From NCBI RefSeq assembly GCF_900106675.1, contig NZ_FNOB01000016.1, positions 1 to 64,000 on the forward strand: 64,000 nt of DNA, read 5' to 3'. The position numbers were made by a program, and so were the translations under genes. This stretch comes from Allgaiera indica. Lineage in GTDB: Bacteria > Pseudomonadota > Alphaproteobacteria > Rhodobacterales > Rhodobacteraceae. Position 1 is the first letter of the stretch. Every line of letters starts with the position of its first letter. Under the pieces are notes generated by a model. That model did not search any database. It saw only the letters and a list, made by a program, of their open reading frames with translations, and had not been told where the DNA came from. Shown one piece after another: positions 8,518 through 16,906 of this stretch.

Positions 8518-8811
8518 GACGCTAGCCCCCCTGGGCGCCCGGCGCGCGGCACCGGAGAACGGGAAGGGAAAGAGCCTTGGCGACCAGACACGCCTCAACC
8601 ACAAAATAGAATGGGCTAAGCCCTCTTGCGCCCGGTTCGCGCCGCAGGCGCAGGGCGAGCACCTGCCCGCCCCGGCGGGCTGGCGCTATGCAGTTCTCGA
8701 TCATGCGGAGGCTCAGGGAAATGCTGCGCCATAAACGGCGACATGCCAGCGTCGAGGACGCCATCCCACGGGCAGACGCTCGCCCTGCTCGGACCGCTGA
8801 AGTTGCCCCCC
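8518..8811. other. Spacer between imuB and dnaE2
   Basis: The two genes are usually close together, but here 294 bases separate them. A minus-strand frame running out of the imuB end stays open to near 8522, but its product (an Arg/Leu-rich stretch ending RCRAPGAQGG) is not recognisable and has no ribosome site. I see no promoter, terminator or insertion-sequence end, so the origin of the spacer is unknown. Confidence 0.4.
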
Positions 8812-10308
8812 TCATGCGAATTCCCCCTGCACGAACCAGCCGGGCACCTGCGGCGTGTGGAACAGCCACAGCCGCCGGCCCTGATGGGTCTCGACCCGCC
8901 AGTAATCGCGCAGGCCCCGCGCCCAGGCCTCGTCGTCGAGCCACCATTCGGGGGCGATGCGCTCGGGCCCCGTCGCGCGCGCCGTGCTCAGGGACAGGCG
9001 CCGCCACTGGAACCGCGTGGGGGGCCGCCTGCCCTGCCCGCCCCCCTGCCCCGCGATCGGCTCGGGCGCGAACAGGCGCAGCGGGCGCGGGCGCGGCGGG
9101 GCCCAGGCGCCCTGGGGCCGCGACCAGGCGGCGGGGGCGATCAGGAAGCCACGTTCCGGGATATGGCTGTCGGCGGGCAGGAAGCGGTGGATGTTCTCCA
9201 ATCCGATCCGGGTGCCGATCCGGGTGATCAGATCATCAAGCCTGCCCCCGTCCTGCCGCCCGCCCGCACGGGTGGCAAGCTGACGGGCGGGCAAGGGTTC
9301 CACCTGCGTCGCCTCCAGCCGCAGCTGGTCGATGCCGAAACCCGCATCCGCCGCCTCTACCCCGCGCCGAAAGAGCGGCAGGATGCGGGCGGCATCGCGC
9401 AGCGGCGCGGCCAGGCGCAATTCCACCTGCTGGCTGCCGCGGTCGACCCGACGCAGCGTCAGACACAGCCGCCGCGCCCCCGCCTCGCGCGCCGCCAGCT
9501 TGGCGCAAAGCGCCTCAAGCAGCCGCGCGGTGCCGGCCATCACGTCCTCGACCCGGCCGATCGGTTCGGGCAGGCTGAGGCGGATGCCGTAATGGGGCGG
9601 CGCGGGCAAGGGCGTGACGGATTCGCCCTGCCGCCCCATCGCCTGGTCGAGCCGTGCCATCACCCCGGCCCCGAAACGCCGCGCCAGCGGGCCGCGCGCC
9701 GCCGCCTCCAGCTCGCCGATCCGGCGCAGGCCCAGGCGTTGCAGGGCGGTCACCGTATCGGGATCAAGCCGCAGCGCCGCCACCGGCAGCCCCGCCAGCG
9801 CCGGCCCCGGATCGCCCGGCGCCGCGATGCCGCCACCGGCATGGGCCAGCGCCCAGGCCGCGCCGCGGGTATCGGCCAGGCCCAGCCCGACCGCGAATCC
9901 CGCCCGCTCCATCCGCGCGCCCAGATCCGTCATCAGCGCGGCCTCTCCGCCCATCAGATGCGCAGCCCCCGTGATGTCGAGCACCAGCCCGTCCTGGCCC
10001 TCAAGCCCGACCCAGGGGCAATAGCGCCCGGCCCAGCGCGCCAGCGTGGCCAGCATCCGCGCATCGCCCCGCGGATCGGCCGGGCGGCTTTGCAATTCGG
10101 GGCAGAAGGCGCGGGCATCGGCGAAGGGCATGCCGCGATGCAGCCCTGCGGCCTCGGCCTCCGCATTCAGGCAATGGATGCGCTCGGCATTCCGCTCGCG
10201 CAGGGTCAGCGCGAAGGGTCCGGCGACAGGATGCGCACGCAGGGCCCGGTCACTCGCCAGGCGGGGAAACCACATCGAGACAATGCGCTTCTGGATCCCA
10301 TCGAACAT
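8812..10308 (-). CDS. imuB: ImuB, Y-family polymerase-like mutagenesis protein
   Basis: This 498-aa ImuB resembles Y-family DNA polymerases (DinB) but is thought to act as the hub linking DnaE2 and the sliding clamp rather than as a polymerase. The typical opening IVSMWFPRLASDRALR is present, followed by AEAAGLHRGMPFADARA and LVLDITGAAHLMGGE, where a true polymerase would show its acidic residues. The ATG at 10308 has TTGGGG just upstream; the CDS overlaps the 3' end of imuA by 59 bases, indicating tight co-translation. A Pro/Arg-rich region near residues 395-425 precedes the C-terminal segment that should hold clamp- and DnaE2-binding motifs. Confidence 0.93.
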   Translation of the reverse strand: MFDGIQKRIVSMWFPRLASDRALRAHPVAGPFALTLRERNAERIHCLNAEAEAAGLHRGMPFADARAFCPELQSRPADPRGDARMLATLARWAGRYCPWVGLEGQDGLVLDITGAAHLMGGEAALMTDLGARMERAGFAVGLGLADTRGAAWALAHAGGGIAAPGDPGPALAGLPVAALRLDPDTVTALQRLGLRRIGELEAAARGPLARRFGAGVMARLDQAMGRQGESVTPLPAPPHYGIRLSLPEPIGRVEDVMAGTARLLEALCAKLAAREAGARRLCLTLRRVDRGSQQVELRLAAPLRDAARILPLFRRGVEAADAGFGIDQLRLEATQVEPLPARQLATRAGGRQDGGRLDDLITRIGTRIGLENIHRFLPADSHIPERGFLIAPAAWSRPQGAWAPPRPRPLRLFAPEPIAGQGGGQGRRPPTRFQWRRLSLSTARATGPERIAPEWWLDDEAWARGLRDYWRVETHQGRRLWLFHTPQVPGWFVQGEFA

Positions 10309-10825
10309 CCCAGACCCCAAGAGTTCCTGATTTGTTCTTTATAATTTCCCAGCGCATGCGAGTCGAGTCCGCGCCCTCCCCCGGATCGTATACTGGGTCA
10401 TGGACGGGGGCGCATCGCCAGCGCGTCTCGGCCGCGTTCGACCCCATCCCCTCGGGGATCAGGCACAGCCCCGTGGCGCCCCCGGCCTGCGCCGCCAGTT
10501 GCAGCCGCCGCCCTTCGCGCAGGTTCAGGGCGCGGGTGATTTCGATCATCACCAGCGGCACCGCGCCATCCTTCAGCGCCTCTTCGGCGCTGGCCAGGCT
10601 GTCGGTCTGGTCGCGGCATTCGGCCACCAGCAGACGGGCGGGGTCGAAGAAGGCGGCCAGGCCCTGGGGGTTCAGCCGCTCGCCCCCCCAGCTTTCACGG
10701 ATCCACAACAGCGGGCCGCGCGCCCGGGCGCAGGCGACTGCCGCGAAGGCCGTGGCCGCGGCGCCGCAGACCTCATGGACGCGGGCGGGACGCAGGGGGA
10801 AGGATTCGTGCAACGGGACGGGCAT
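10250..10825 (-). CDS. imuA: ImuA, RecA-like mutagenesis accessory protein
   Basis: This 191-aa protein is first in the cassette and fits ImuA (SulA/RecA-related ATPase fold without a full Walker A). Visible features are FPLRPARVHEVCGAAATAF near the start, ARGPLLWIRESWGGERLNPQGLAAF, and a central LVMIEITRALNLREGRRLQLAAQ helix pair. In the characterised Caulobacter and Pseudomonas cassettes it is needed with ImuB and DnaE2 for damage-induced mutagenesis. It overlaps imuB. LexA control is expected from family knowledge, but upstream I see only GAAC-N7-GGAA (10846-10860), which matches one half-site of the alphaproteobacterial GAAC-N7-GAAC box. Confidence 0.88.
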   Translation of the reverse strand: MPVPLHESFPLRPARVHEVCGAAATAFAAVACARARGPLLWIRESWGGERLNPQGLAAFFDPARLLVAECRDQTDSLASAEEALKDGAVPLVMIEITRALNLREGRRLQLAAQAGGATGLCLIPEGMGSNAAETRWRCAPVHDPVYDPGEGADSTRMRWEIIKNKSGTLGVWDVRWDPEAHCLDVVSPPGE

Positions 10826-11072
10826 GGCATCAGCCTAGCGCGGAGAACGAAAGAAGGAAATCAGGGCAGGGAACGGCGCGGCATCCTTGCGGGTGGCATA
10901 CATAGCCGGGGGGCCACCACGCCGCCAAGACTGGCGCCTTTCGCTCTCACGTCGCCGCCAAGATGTTCGGGTTCGGGCGCCGTGCGGGTCAAAACGCCGG
11001 GGACGGGGCTGACAGCGCGGTCAGGCGTGCTATCTGTGGCCCGGACCGTAAAGCGTGAAACCGGAGGACGCG

Positions 11073-11501
11073 ATGCAAGTGAGATATCTCCATACCATGG
11101 TGCGGGTGAAGGATCTGGAGGCCTCGATGAAGTTCTATGAACTCCTGGGCCTGAAAGAGACCCGGCGGATCGAGAACGACCAGGCGCGTTTCAGCCTGAT
11201 CTTCATGGCCCCTCCCGGTCAGGAGGAATGCCCGGTGGAGCTGACCTACAATTGGGACGGCGACGAGGGGCTGCCCTCGGACAGCCGGCATTTCGGCCAT
11301 CTCGCCTATGCGGTCGAGAACATCTACGACATGTGCAAGCACCTGCAGGACAACGGCGTCACGATCAACCGCCCGCCGCGCGACGGCCGCATGGCCTTCG
11401 TGCGCAGCCCCGACAACATATCGGTCGAGCTGTTGCAGATGGGGGAAGCGTTGCCCCCGGCCGAACCTTGGACAAGCATGGAAAACACCGGCCACTGGTA
11501 A
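11073..11501 (+). CDS. VOC family protein, lactoylglutathione lyase-like
   Basis: This 142-aa protein has two vicinal-oxygen-chelate modules. The four glyoxalase I metal ligands can be placed at H7, E56 (VELTYNW), H76 (FGHLAYAV) and E119 (SVELLQ). Glyoxalase I converts the methylglyoxal-glutathione hemithioacetal to S-lactoylglutathione. The ATG at 11073 follows GGAGG (11063-11067) by five bases, and the upstream frame adds only six unlikely residues. The SDR gene starts 73 bases downstream on the same strand and could be co-transcribed. The complete ligand set supports the enzyme assignment over other VOC functions. Confidence 0.88.
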   Translation: MQVRYLHTMVRVKDLEASMKFYELLGLKETRRIENDQARFSLIFMAPPGQEECPVELTYNWDGDEGLPSDSRHFGHLAYAVENIYDMCKHLQDNGVTINRPPRDGRMAFVRSPDNISVELLQMGEALPPAEPWTSMENTGHW

Positions 11502-11574
11502 GGCAGCTGCCCGACATGGGCCGGTGGCCACCACCGCCGGCCCGCTTCCCGACCCAAGACCTGGCGGAGTTTCC

Positions 11575-12231
11575 ATGACAGTTCTCATCACCGGCGCCAA
11601 CCGCGGCATCGGCCGCGCCCTGTTCGACGCCTACCATTCCGCCGGCGCCGACCCGATCGGCACCTACCGCGGTACCCGCCCCGATGCGCCCGGCATCTGG
11701 CGGCAGGCGGACATGGCCGATCCGGCCTCGATCGCGGCCCTGGGGGCAGAACAGGGGCGGGCGCCGCTTGATCTGCTGATCTGCAATGCGGGGGTGAATC
11801 TCGGCAAGGGACAACGCCTGGAAGACGGCTTTTCCGCCGCCGACTGGGCCGAGACCTTCGCGGTCAACGTCACCGGGGTGTTCCTGACGATCCAGTCCCA
11901 TCTGCCGGCGCTGCGTGCCGGACGCGGCAAGATCGCGATCATCTCGTCGCAGATGGCTTCCTCGACCAACGCGGCGGGCGGGCATTACATCTACCGCGCC
12001 TCGAAGGCGGCGGCGCTGAACCTGGGACGCAACCTGGCGGTCGATCTGCGGGACGAAGGTATTGCGGTCGGTATTTATCACCCGGGCTGGGTGCGCACCG
12101 ACATGGGCGGTGACAGTGCCGCGATCGGCACGGAAGAGGCCGCCACGGGCCTTCTGGCGCGCTTCGAGGCGCTTTCGGTCCCCACCACCGGCTGCTTCGA
12201 AACCTGGGACGGGCGCGCCCATCCTTTCTGA
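11575..12231 (+). CDS. Short-chain dehydrogenase/reductase
   Basis: This 218-aa classical SDR has the NAD(P)-binding motif TGANRGIG at 6-13, the NAG motif at 71-73, Asn98, catalytic Ser near 124-125, and Y140-xxx-K144. A YHPGWVRTDMGG segment follows, as in many C-factor-like SDRs. The ATG at 11575 follows GGCGGAG by eight bases. The substrate cannot be deduced; closeness to the C-signal/sniffer subgroup is suggested by the short length and the PGWVRTDMGG motif. It lies just after the glyoxalase-like gene, with a gap of unrecognised sequence behind it before folA on the other strand. Confidence 0.9.
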   Translation: MTVLITGANRGIGRALFDAYHSAGADPIGTYRGTRPDAPGIWRQADMADPASIAALGAEQGRAPLDLLICNAGVNLGKGQRLEDGFSAADWAETFAVNVTGVFLTIQSHLPALRAGRGKIAIISSQMASSTNAAGGHYIYRASKAAALNLGRNLAVDLRDEGIAVGIYHPGWVRTDMGGDSAAIGTEEAATGLLARFEALSVPTTGCFETWDGRAHPF

Positions 12232-12455
12232 GGCGAACGCGCAGGCGCGGAAACTGCGCGCGGACCCTGCCCCCGCGCCCAAGTTGGTCGCGCCGGAAGT
12301 ATATCCCCGCGACGCCAGCAAACGACGGTCCGATGTTTTGCGGGGCAGGTCACCATCGCCAGCCGATCACCCTCGCAAGAGCTGGAGGCGGCACATCTGT
12401 CGTCGTCAGAGTAGCGCCGCGAAGGTTCTTTCTTTTCAAACGAGCTTGCTTGCGC

Positions 12456-12947
12456 TCAATCGCCGCTGTCGCGAACGCGAAGAAGCTCTCTCACCGTGCA
12501 GCGGGGCGATTCCTGCCGGATTACCGTTCGGCGGTTCTCCCTCCACATGCTTTCGTCGAATGTCGGAAACCATGTATCGGCATCCGGGACATCCACAGAT
12601 ACCTCTGTGATCAACAGCCGGTCCGCACGGGGAAGCAACGCCTCGTAAATGGATTGGCCGCCAATGCCATAGAGTCTTTGGTGGCCGGCGCCATGACAAA
12701 AGTCGATGGCGTCGTCGACGTTCTGGAACACATGATCCGCCACACTGCTGTCGCGGGAGATAACGCAATTCGTTCGCCTCGGAAGGGGACGCGAAGGCAA
12801 ACTCTCCCATGTATTGCGGCCCATGATCACCGCCCCTCCGACCGTCTCTTTCTGAAACAATCGTAGATCTTCGGGCGAATGCCAGGGGATCTCCTTGCGC
12901 CGACCAATCGCTCCATCGCGCGCCCGCGCCACGACCAGGGTAATCAT
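12456..12947 (-). CDS. folA: Dihydrofolate reductase
   Basis: This 163-aa enzyme reduces dihydrofolate to tetrahydrofolate with NADPH. The fold is marked by MITLVVARARDGAIG, PWHSPEDLRLF with the acidic active-site residue, VIMGRNTWESL, and the glycine loop YGIGGQSIYEALLP. It starts two bases after the thyA stop, so the two are surely co-transcribed and the dihydrofolate made by ThyA is recycled directly. Base composition of this pair looks less GC-rich than its neighbours. The substrate-loop sequence (GAIGRRKEIPW) is normal for bacterial chromosomal enzymes. Confidence 0.95.
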   Translation of the reverse strand: MITLVVARARDGAIGRRKEIPWHSPEDLRLFQKETVGGAVIMGRNTWESLPSRPLPRRTNCVISRDSSVADHVFQNVDDAIDFCHGAGHQRLYGIGGQSIYEALLPRADRLLITEVSVDVPDADTWFPTFDESMWRENRRTVIRQESPRCTVRELLRVRDSGD

Positions 12948-12949
12948 GG

Positions 12950-13780
12950 CTATACCGCGACCGGTGCTTTGATCGACGGATGGGGGTCATAGCCGACGAA
13001 CTCGAAATCCTCGTAGCGAAAATCAAAGATCGAAGCGACTTCGCGCTTTATCTTGACGGTCGGCAGAGGCCGGGGCGCGCGCTCCAGCTGTGTTCGAACC
13101 TGGTCCATATGATTGTTGTATATATGGGCGTCCCCGATCGTGTGGACGAAATCGCCGGGCGCATACCCCGTGACATGGGCCAGCATCAACAGAAGCAAGG
13201 CATAAGACGCGATGTTGAAGGGGACGCCAAGGAACATGTCCGCCGATCGCTGATATAGCTGAAGGTGCAGTTTCTCGTTCAATATCCGAACTTGCCAAAG
13301 CGTATGGCACGGCGGCAGCGCCATCCTGGAGATGTCACCAGGGTTCCACGCGGTAACGATCAGCCGCCGACTGTCCGGCGACTTCTTTATGTTCTGTATC
13401 AACTCCGAAATCTGGTCGACTTCCCCCAAAAGAGCACCCGCTTCCGCGTCGTCGTCATTTCTCGGCTTTAGGCATGGGAAGTGCCGCCATTGGTGGCCGT
13501 ACACGGGACCAAGATCCCCGTTCTCATCGGCCCATTCGTCCCAGATCGAGACGCCATTGTCGTTCAGATACCTTACGTTCGTATCGCCCGACAGAAACCA
13601 AAGAAGTTCGTGCACGATCGACCGGAGGTGCAGCTTCTTGGTGGTCACCAAAGGAAACCCGTCATCCAGCCTGTAACGGCACTGCATCCCGAAATACGAA
13701 ACCGTCCCCGTCCCGGTTCGGTCAGAGGACGGGACGCCTTCGGTAAGGACCGTGCGCAAAGCGCCGAGGTACTGGTGCAA
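12950..13780 (-). CDS. thyA: Thymidylate synthase ThyA
   Basis: This 276-aa enzyme methylates dUMP to dTMP using methylene-tetrahydrofolate. Motifs include [12 protein letters not shown] with the phosphate-binding Arg21, [13 protein letters not shown], the catalytic cysteine C158 in [28 protein letters not shown] and GDAHIYNNH. The start is TTG, supported by GGAGG just upstream (GGAGGTTCCC-TTG) and by the MHQYL opening equivalent to the E. coli start. A short acidic insertion near residues 104-120 lengthens it relative to E. coli ThyA. It is first of the thyA-folA pair; a hand count of two 60-base stretches inside it gives 47% and 50% GC. Confidence 0.96.
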   Translation of the reverse strand: MHQYLGALRTVLTEGVPSSDRTGTGTVSYFGMQCRYRLDDGFPLVTTKKLHLRSIVHELLWFLSGDTNVRYLNDNGVSIWDEWADENGDLGPVYGHQWRHFPCLKPRNDDDAEAGALLGEVDQISELIQNIKKSPDSRRLIVTAWNPGDISRMALPPCHTLWQVRILNEKLHLQLYQRSADMFLGVPFNIASYALLLLMLAHVTGYAPGDFVHTIGDAHIYNNHMDQVRTQLERAPRPLPTVKIKREVASIFDFRYEDFEFVGYDPHPSIKAPVAV

Positions 13781-13861
13781 GGGAACCTCCAGTTTGTTCG
13801 GTATCGGTCACCGTCGAAATGGCAAATGCGCAGCGCGACACCACAGTCAGATGGATAGTGG

Positions 13862-13954
13862 AGGCTGCCCAACACTGCAACCGGCCGATGCCAAGGCCGG
13901 CGAAACCGACCCCGGGGCCTCTGGCGATGCCGTCGCGCTTGCCTTGGGCAGCCT
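13862..13954. repeat. 11-bp inverted repeat between thyA and the aminotransferase
   Basis: AGGCTGCCCAA at 13862-13872 is exactly complementary to TTGGGCAGCCT at 13944-13954. The right arm covers the aminotransferase stop codon. Inside lies a second small stem, CCGGCC/GGCCGG (13881-13886 and 13895-13900). It could be a 3'-end structure of the aminotransferase transcript or a boundary of the thyA-folA segment; there is no T-run. Confidence 0.4.
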
Positions 13955-15281
13955 AGTCCAGCGCTTCCAGCACCTCGCGCAGCGTGCCGACCAACTGATC
14001 GATCTGGGGCTTGTCGATGATCAGCGGCGGGCTCATCGCGATGATGTCGCCGGTGGTGCGGATCAGGATGCCCTTCTCGTAGGCCTTCAAAAAGGCCGAG
14101 AAGGCGCGCTTGGTCGGCTCGCCCGGGATCGGCTCCAGCTCGACCGCGCCGATCAGGCCCATGTTGCGGATGTCGATCACATGGCGCGTGCCTTTCAGCG
14201 CGTGCAGCGCGTCCTCCCAATAGGGGGCAAGCGCATGCGCGCGCTCAAAGAGGCCCTCTTCACGGTAGGTGTCGAGCGTGGCGATACCGGCGGCCGCGGC
14301 CACGGGGTTGCCGGAATAGGTGTAGCCGTGGAACAGCTCGATCATGTGTTCGGGGCCCTGCATGAAGGCGTCGTGCACCTCGGCCGTGGTCATGACGGCA
14401 CCCATCGGGATCACGCCGTTGGTCAGGCCCTTGGCGGTGGTGATCATATCCGGCACCACGCCGAAATGCTGCGCGGCAAAGGCCGAACCCAGGCGCCCGA
14501 AGCCGGTGATCACCTCGTCGAAGATCAGAAGGATGCCATGTTTTCTGGTGATCGCGCGCAGGCGTTCCAGATAGCCCTTGGGCGGCAGCAGCACGCCGGT
14601 AGAGCCCGCCATGGGCTCGACGATCACCGCGGCGATGGTCTCGGCGCCGTGCAGCGCCACGATCCGCTCCAGCTCATCCGCCAGGTTCGCGCCATGTTCG
14701 GGCTGGCCGCGGGTGAAATCGTTCTGGCCCGGCAGGTGGGTGTGGGGCAGATGGTCGACCCCGGCCAGCAGCGTGCCGAAGGCCTTGCGGTTCGACACGA
14801 TCCCGCCGACCGAAATGCCGCCGAAGTTCACCCCGTGATAGCCGCGCTCGCGCCCGATCAGACGGGTGCGCGCCCCGTCACCCTTCGCGCGATGATAGGC
14901 GATCGCCAGCTTCAGCGCGGTCTCGACGGATTCGGAACCGGAGTTGGTGTAGAACACATGCGCCATCCCCTCGGGCGCAATGTCGATCAGCCGGTTGGCA
15001 AGCTCAAACGCGATCGGATGGCCCATCTGGAAGGCGGGGGCGTAATCCAGCTCTGCCACCTGGCGCTGCACGGCCTCGGTGATCTTCGGGCGGCAATGGC
15101 CGGCGTTGCAGCACCACAGGCCCGCGGTCCCGTCCAGGATCTGGCGCCCGTCCGCGGTGGTGTAATGCATGTCCTTCGCGCCCACCAGCATCCGCGGCGC
15201 CTTCTTGAACTGCCGGTTCGAGGTGAAGGGCATCCAGAAGGCGTTCAGATCGTTCGGGGCGGGTTTGCGGTCCAGTGCCAT
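13953..15281 (-). CDS. Omega-amino acid/beta-alanine--pyruvate aminotransferase (class III)
   Basis: This 442-aa PLP enzyme transfers the amino group of beta-alanine, or another omega-amino acid, to pyruvate, giving malonate semialdehyde. Class III marks are DGTAGLWCCNAGH, YTNSGSESVETALKLA, RGYHGVNFGG, IFDEVITGFGR with Asp255, and the PLP lysine K284 in TTAKGLTNG. I chose the ATG at 15281 (MALDRK) over one five codons upstream. It is divergent from a RutR-like gene, with a strong RutR box 52 bases before this start. With preAT nearby it fits the last step of reductive pyrimidine breakdown, beta-alanine removal, although other omega-amino acids are possible. Confidence 0.9.
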   Translation of the reverse strand: MALDRKPAPNDLNAFWMPFTSNRQFKKAPRMLVGAKDMHYTTADGRQILDGTAGLWCCNAGHCRPKITEAVQRQVAELDYAPAFQMGHPIAFELANRLIDIAPEGMAHVFYTNSGSESVETALKLAIAYHRAKGDGARTRLIGRERGYHGVNFGGISVGGIVSNRKAFGTLLAGVDHLPHTHLPGQNDFTRGQPEHGANLADELERIVALHGAETIAAVIVEPMAGSTGVLLPPKGYLERLRAITRKHGILLIFDEVITGFGRLGSAFAAQHFGVVPDMITTAKGLTNGVIPMGAVMTTAEVHDAFMQGPEHMIELFHGYTYSGNPVAAAAGIATLDTYREEGLFERAHALAPYWEDALHALKGTRHVIDIRNMGLIGAVELEPIPGEPTKRAFSAFLKAYEKGILIRTTGDIIAMSPPLIIDKPQIDQLVGTLREVLEALD

Positions 15282-15332
15282 GGGCCTCTCCATCACATGC
15301 GGGCCATCGGGGCCCGAGCCGGCTGCATTTGT

Positions 15333-15348
15333 CTGACCAGTCGGTCAG
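15333..15348. promoter_or_regulatory. RutR-type operator CTGACC-AGTC-GGTCAG
   Basis: A 16-base near-palindrome with perfect 6-bp arms lies between the divergent aminotransferase and rutR-like genes. The E. coli RutR consensus is TTGACCA-N2-TGGTCAA; this site agrees at TGACCA and CGGTCA. The centre is about 60 bases upstream of the aminotransferase ATG and about 175 upstream of the regulator, so it most directly controls the aminotransferase. Confidence 0.75.
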
Positions 15349-15515
15349 CTTCCACGCTAGGCACCGTCCGGCGGAAAGGTCAAGCCCGCCCAGCACGCGG
15401 CGGGCGGGCGGCGCGACGATGGCCGAGGCGTCCCCCCCCGGGGGGCCTTCGGGATTGCCTCTTTGCGATCCACGCGATCCCGGGCACACTATCGCCATTG
15501 ACCTTCGGAGATTGC

Positions 15516-16178
15516 ATGGACGGCCGAAACGATATTGCCCCGCGCCCGCGCACCCGCATCCAGCGCAAGAACAGCCGCGCGATCCTTGACGCCGCGCTCG
15601 AGGTGTTCTCGCAATACGGCTTTCGCGGCGCCACGCTGGACCAGATCGCCGAGGTGGCCGGCCTGTCAAAGCCCAATCTGCTGTATTACTTCCCGTCGAA
15701 AGAGGCGATCCATGTCACCCTGCTGGCCGGGCTTCTGGATACCTGGCTTGCCCCGCTGCGCGCCATCGACCCCGCCGGAGAGCCGGTGGAAGAGATCCTT
15801 GGCTATGTCCGCCGCAAGTTGGAACTGAGCCGCGACTACCCGCGCGAGTCGCGGCTGTTCGCGAACGAGGTCCTGCAGGGCGCGCCGCGGATCTCGGGTC
15901 TGATCCAGGGAGAACTGCGCGATCTGGTCACCGAGACCGCCGCCTTGATCCGCGGCTGGGTCGCCGCCGGTCGGCTTGCGCCGGTGGATCCGCATCACCT
16001 GATCTTCTCGATCTGGGCCACGACCCAGCATTACGCCGATTTCGATGTCCAGGTGCGTGGCATCCTGCGCCAAAGCCCGGCCCGCACACATCAGGGTGCA
16101 CTCGACTTCCTGTGCCATCTTTACAGCGCCGCCCTGGCCCCCGGCGGGCCGGGCCTTGCGCCACCCTTCGATCATTAA
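15516..16178 (+). CDS. rutR: RutR-like TetR-family regulator
   Basis: This 220-aa regulator has an N-terminal TetR helix-turn-helix (RAILDAALEVFSQYGFRGATLDQIAEVAG, recognition helix KPNLLYYFPSKEAIH, about residues 22-65). Its C-terminal domain is like YcdC/RutR (PF08362), with DYPRESRLFANEVLQGAP and WATTQHYADFDVQV. RutR in E. coli senses uracil and thymine and controls pyrimidine use. The ATG at 15516 follows GGAG by five bases. Location between a beta-alanine aminotransferase and preAT, plus the operator at 15333, strongly supports this assignment. Confidence 0.88.
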   Translation: MDGRNDIAPRPRTRIQRKNSRAILDAALEVFSQYGFRGATLDQIAEVAGLSKPNLLYYFPSKEAIHVTLLAGLLDTWLAPLRAIDPAGEPVEEILGYVRRKLELSRDYPRESRLFANEVLQGAPRISGLIQGELRDLVTETAALIRGWVAAGRLAPVDPHHLIFSIWATTQHYADFDVQVRGILRQSPARTHQGALDFLCHLYSAALAPGGPGLAPPFDH

Positions 16179-16244
16179 CCTGCTGGTAGGAATTATGCTT
16201 TAGCGTCTCCTTTTGGGGGTGTCTCCTTGTTGCAGGAGGTAGGA

Positions 16245-16853
16245 ATGGTGGATTTCACGGGCCTTGGCCCAAACGCAGGCGCCCGGATCGGGCTCGATCC
16301 GGCTTCGGCGGGACGGTTGCACATATCGAACGCGGCGCCCGGCAGCGTGCCCAATGCGCTGTCCAGCGCGGTGGCGGCGGCCGGGGCGGGCGAGAAGACC
16401 CGCGCCGATACCGCCGGCCACGACAGCACGGGCGGGTCGCGCAAACCGCGTGACCGCCCCCACGCCGAAGCCGCCGCCCGTTCGGCGCCGCCCAAACAGC
16501 AATTGCGCGAGGGTATGCTGACCGGACCGCCCCCGACGTTCGAGGCATCGCTACTGGAATTGGAAACCGATCTGAAGCTGGCGCTTGCGCGGATCCAGGC
16601 CGCGGGCTACGGCGAGGCCACGCTCAAAAGCCAGCCCGACGGCGCCGCAGCAGCGGTCAGGGCCGAAGCACAGGCCAGCCGCGTTATCTCTGATCCCGCG
16701 ACGGCAACACACGCCGCGACGTCCCAGGCGGCCAGGCCAACCGCGGCACCCGCCGCCGCCCCGCCGCAGTGGGCTCCTGCCGCCGAATCGCCGGACGGCG
16801 CGGCGAGGATGCCCGCCCAGAGCGCGCATTCCGACCAAGGTGACGGGAACTGA
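16245..16853 (+). CDS. Hypothetical Ala/Pro-rich protein
   Basis: This encodes a 202-aa protein with no recognised domain. The ATG at 16245 is well supported by AGGAGG at 16234-16239, five bases upstream, which argues for a real gene. The only ordered-looking part is a helix around residues 94-124 (PPPTFEASLLELETDLKLALARIQAAGYG), flanked by long disordered Ala/Pro/Gly/Ser-rich arms. There is no signal peptide or membrane segment. It lies between rutR on the same strand and the 3' end of preA on the other. A role in the pyrimidine locus is possible only by position. Confidence 0.6.
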   Translation: MVDFTGLGPNAGARIGLDPASAGRLHISNAAPGSVPNALSSAVAAAGAGEKTRADTAGHDSTGGSRKPRDRPHAEAAARSAPPKQQLREGMLTGPPPTFEASLLELETDLKLALARIQAAGYGEATLKSQPDGAAAAVRAEAQASRVISDPATATHAATSQAARPTAAPAAAPPQWAPAAESPDGAARMPAQSAHSDQGDGN

Positions 16854-16906
16854 CACTTCCCGTCATCGGCGCGCCCCTGGCGCCCGCAGCCGAAGGCGTT
16901 GCGCGC

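Noticed and set aside
8626-10344. 572-codon plus-strand frame opposite imuB
   Set aside because: Composition is Pro/Arg/Gly-rich and unlike any protein; imuB on the other strand is clearly the coding one.
10846-10860. Possible SOS/LexA box (GAAC-N7-GGAA) upstream of imuA
   Set aside because: Only one half-site matches the alphaproteobacterial GAAC-N7-GAAC pattern; too weak to annotate.
13752-16178. 808-codon frame joining antisense of thyA and the aminotransferase to rutR
   Set aside because: Only the last 220 codons (from 15516) are a real gene, supported by a ribosome site; the rest is antisense of known genes.
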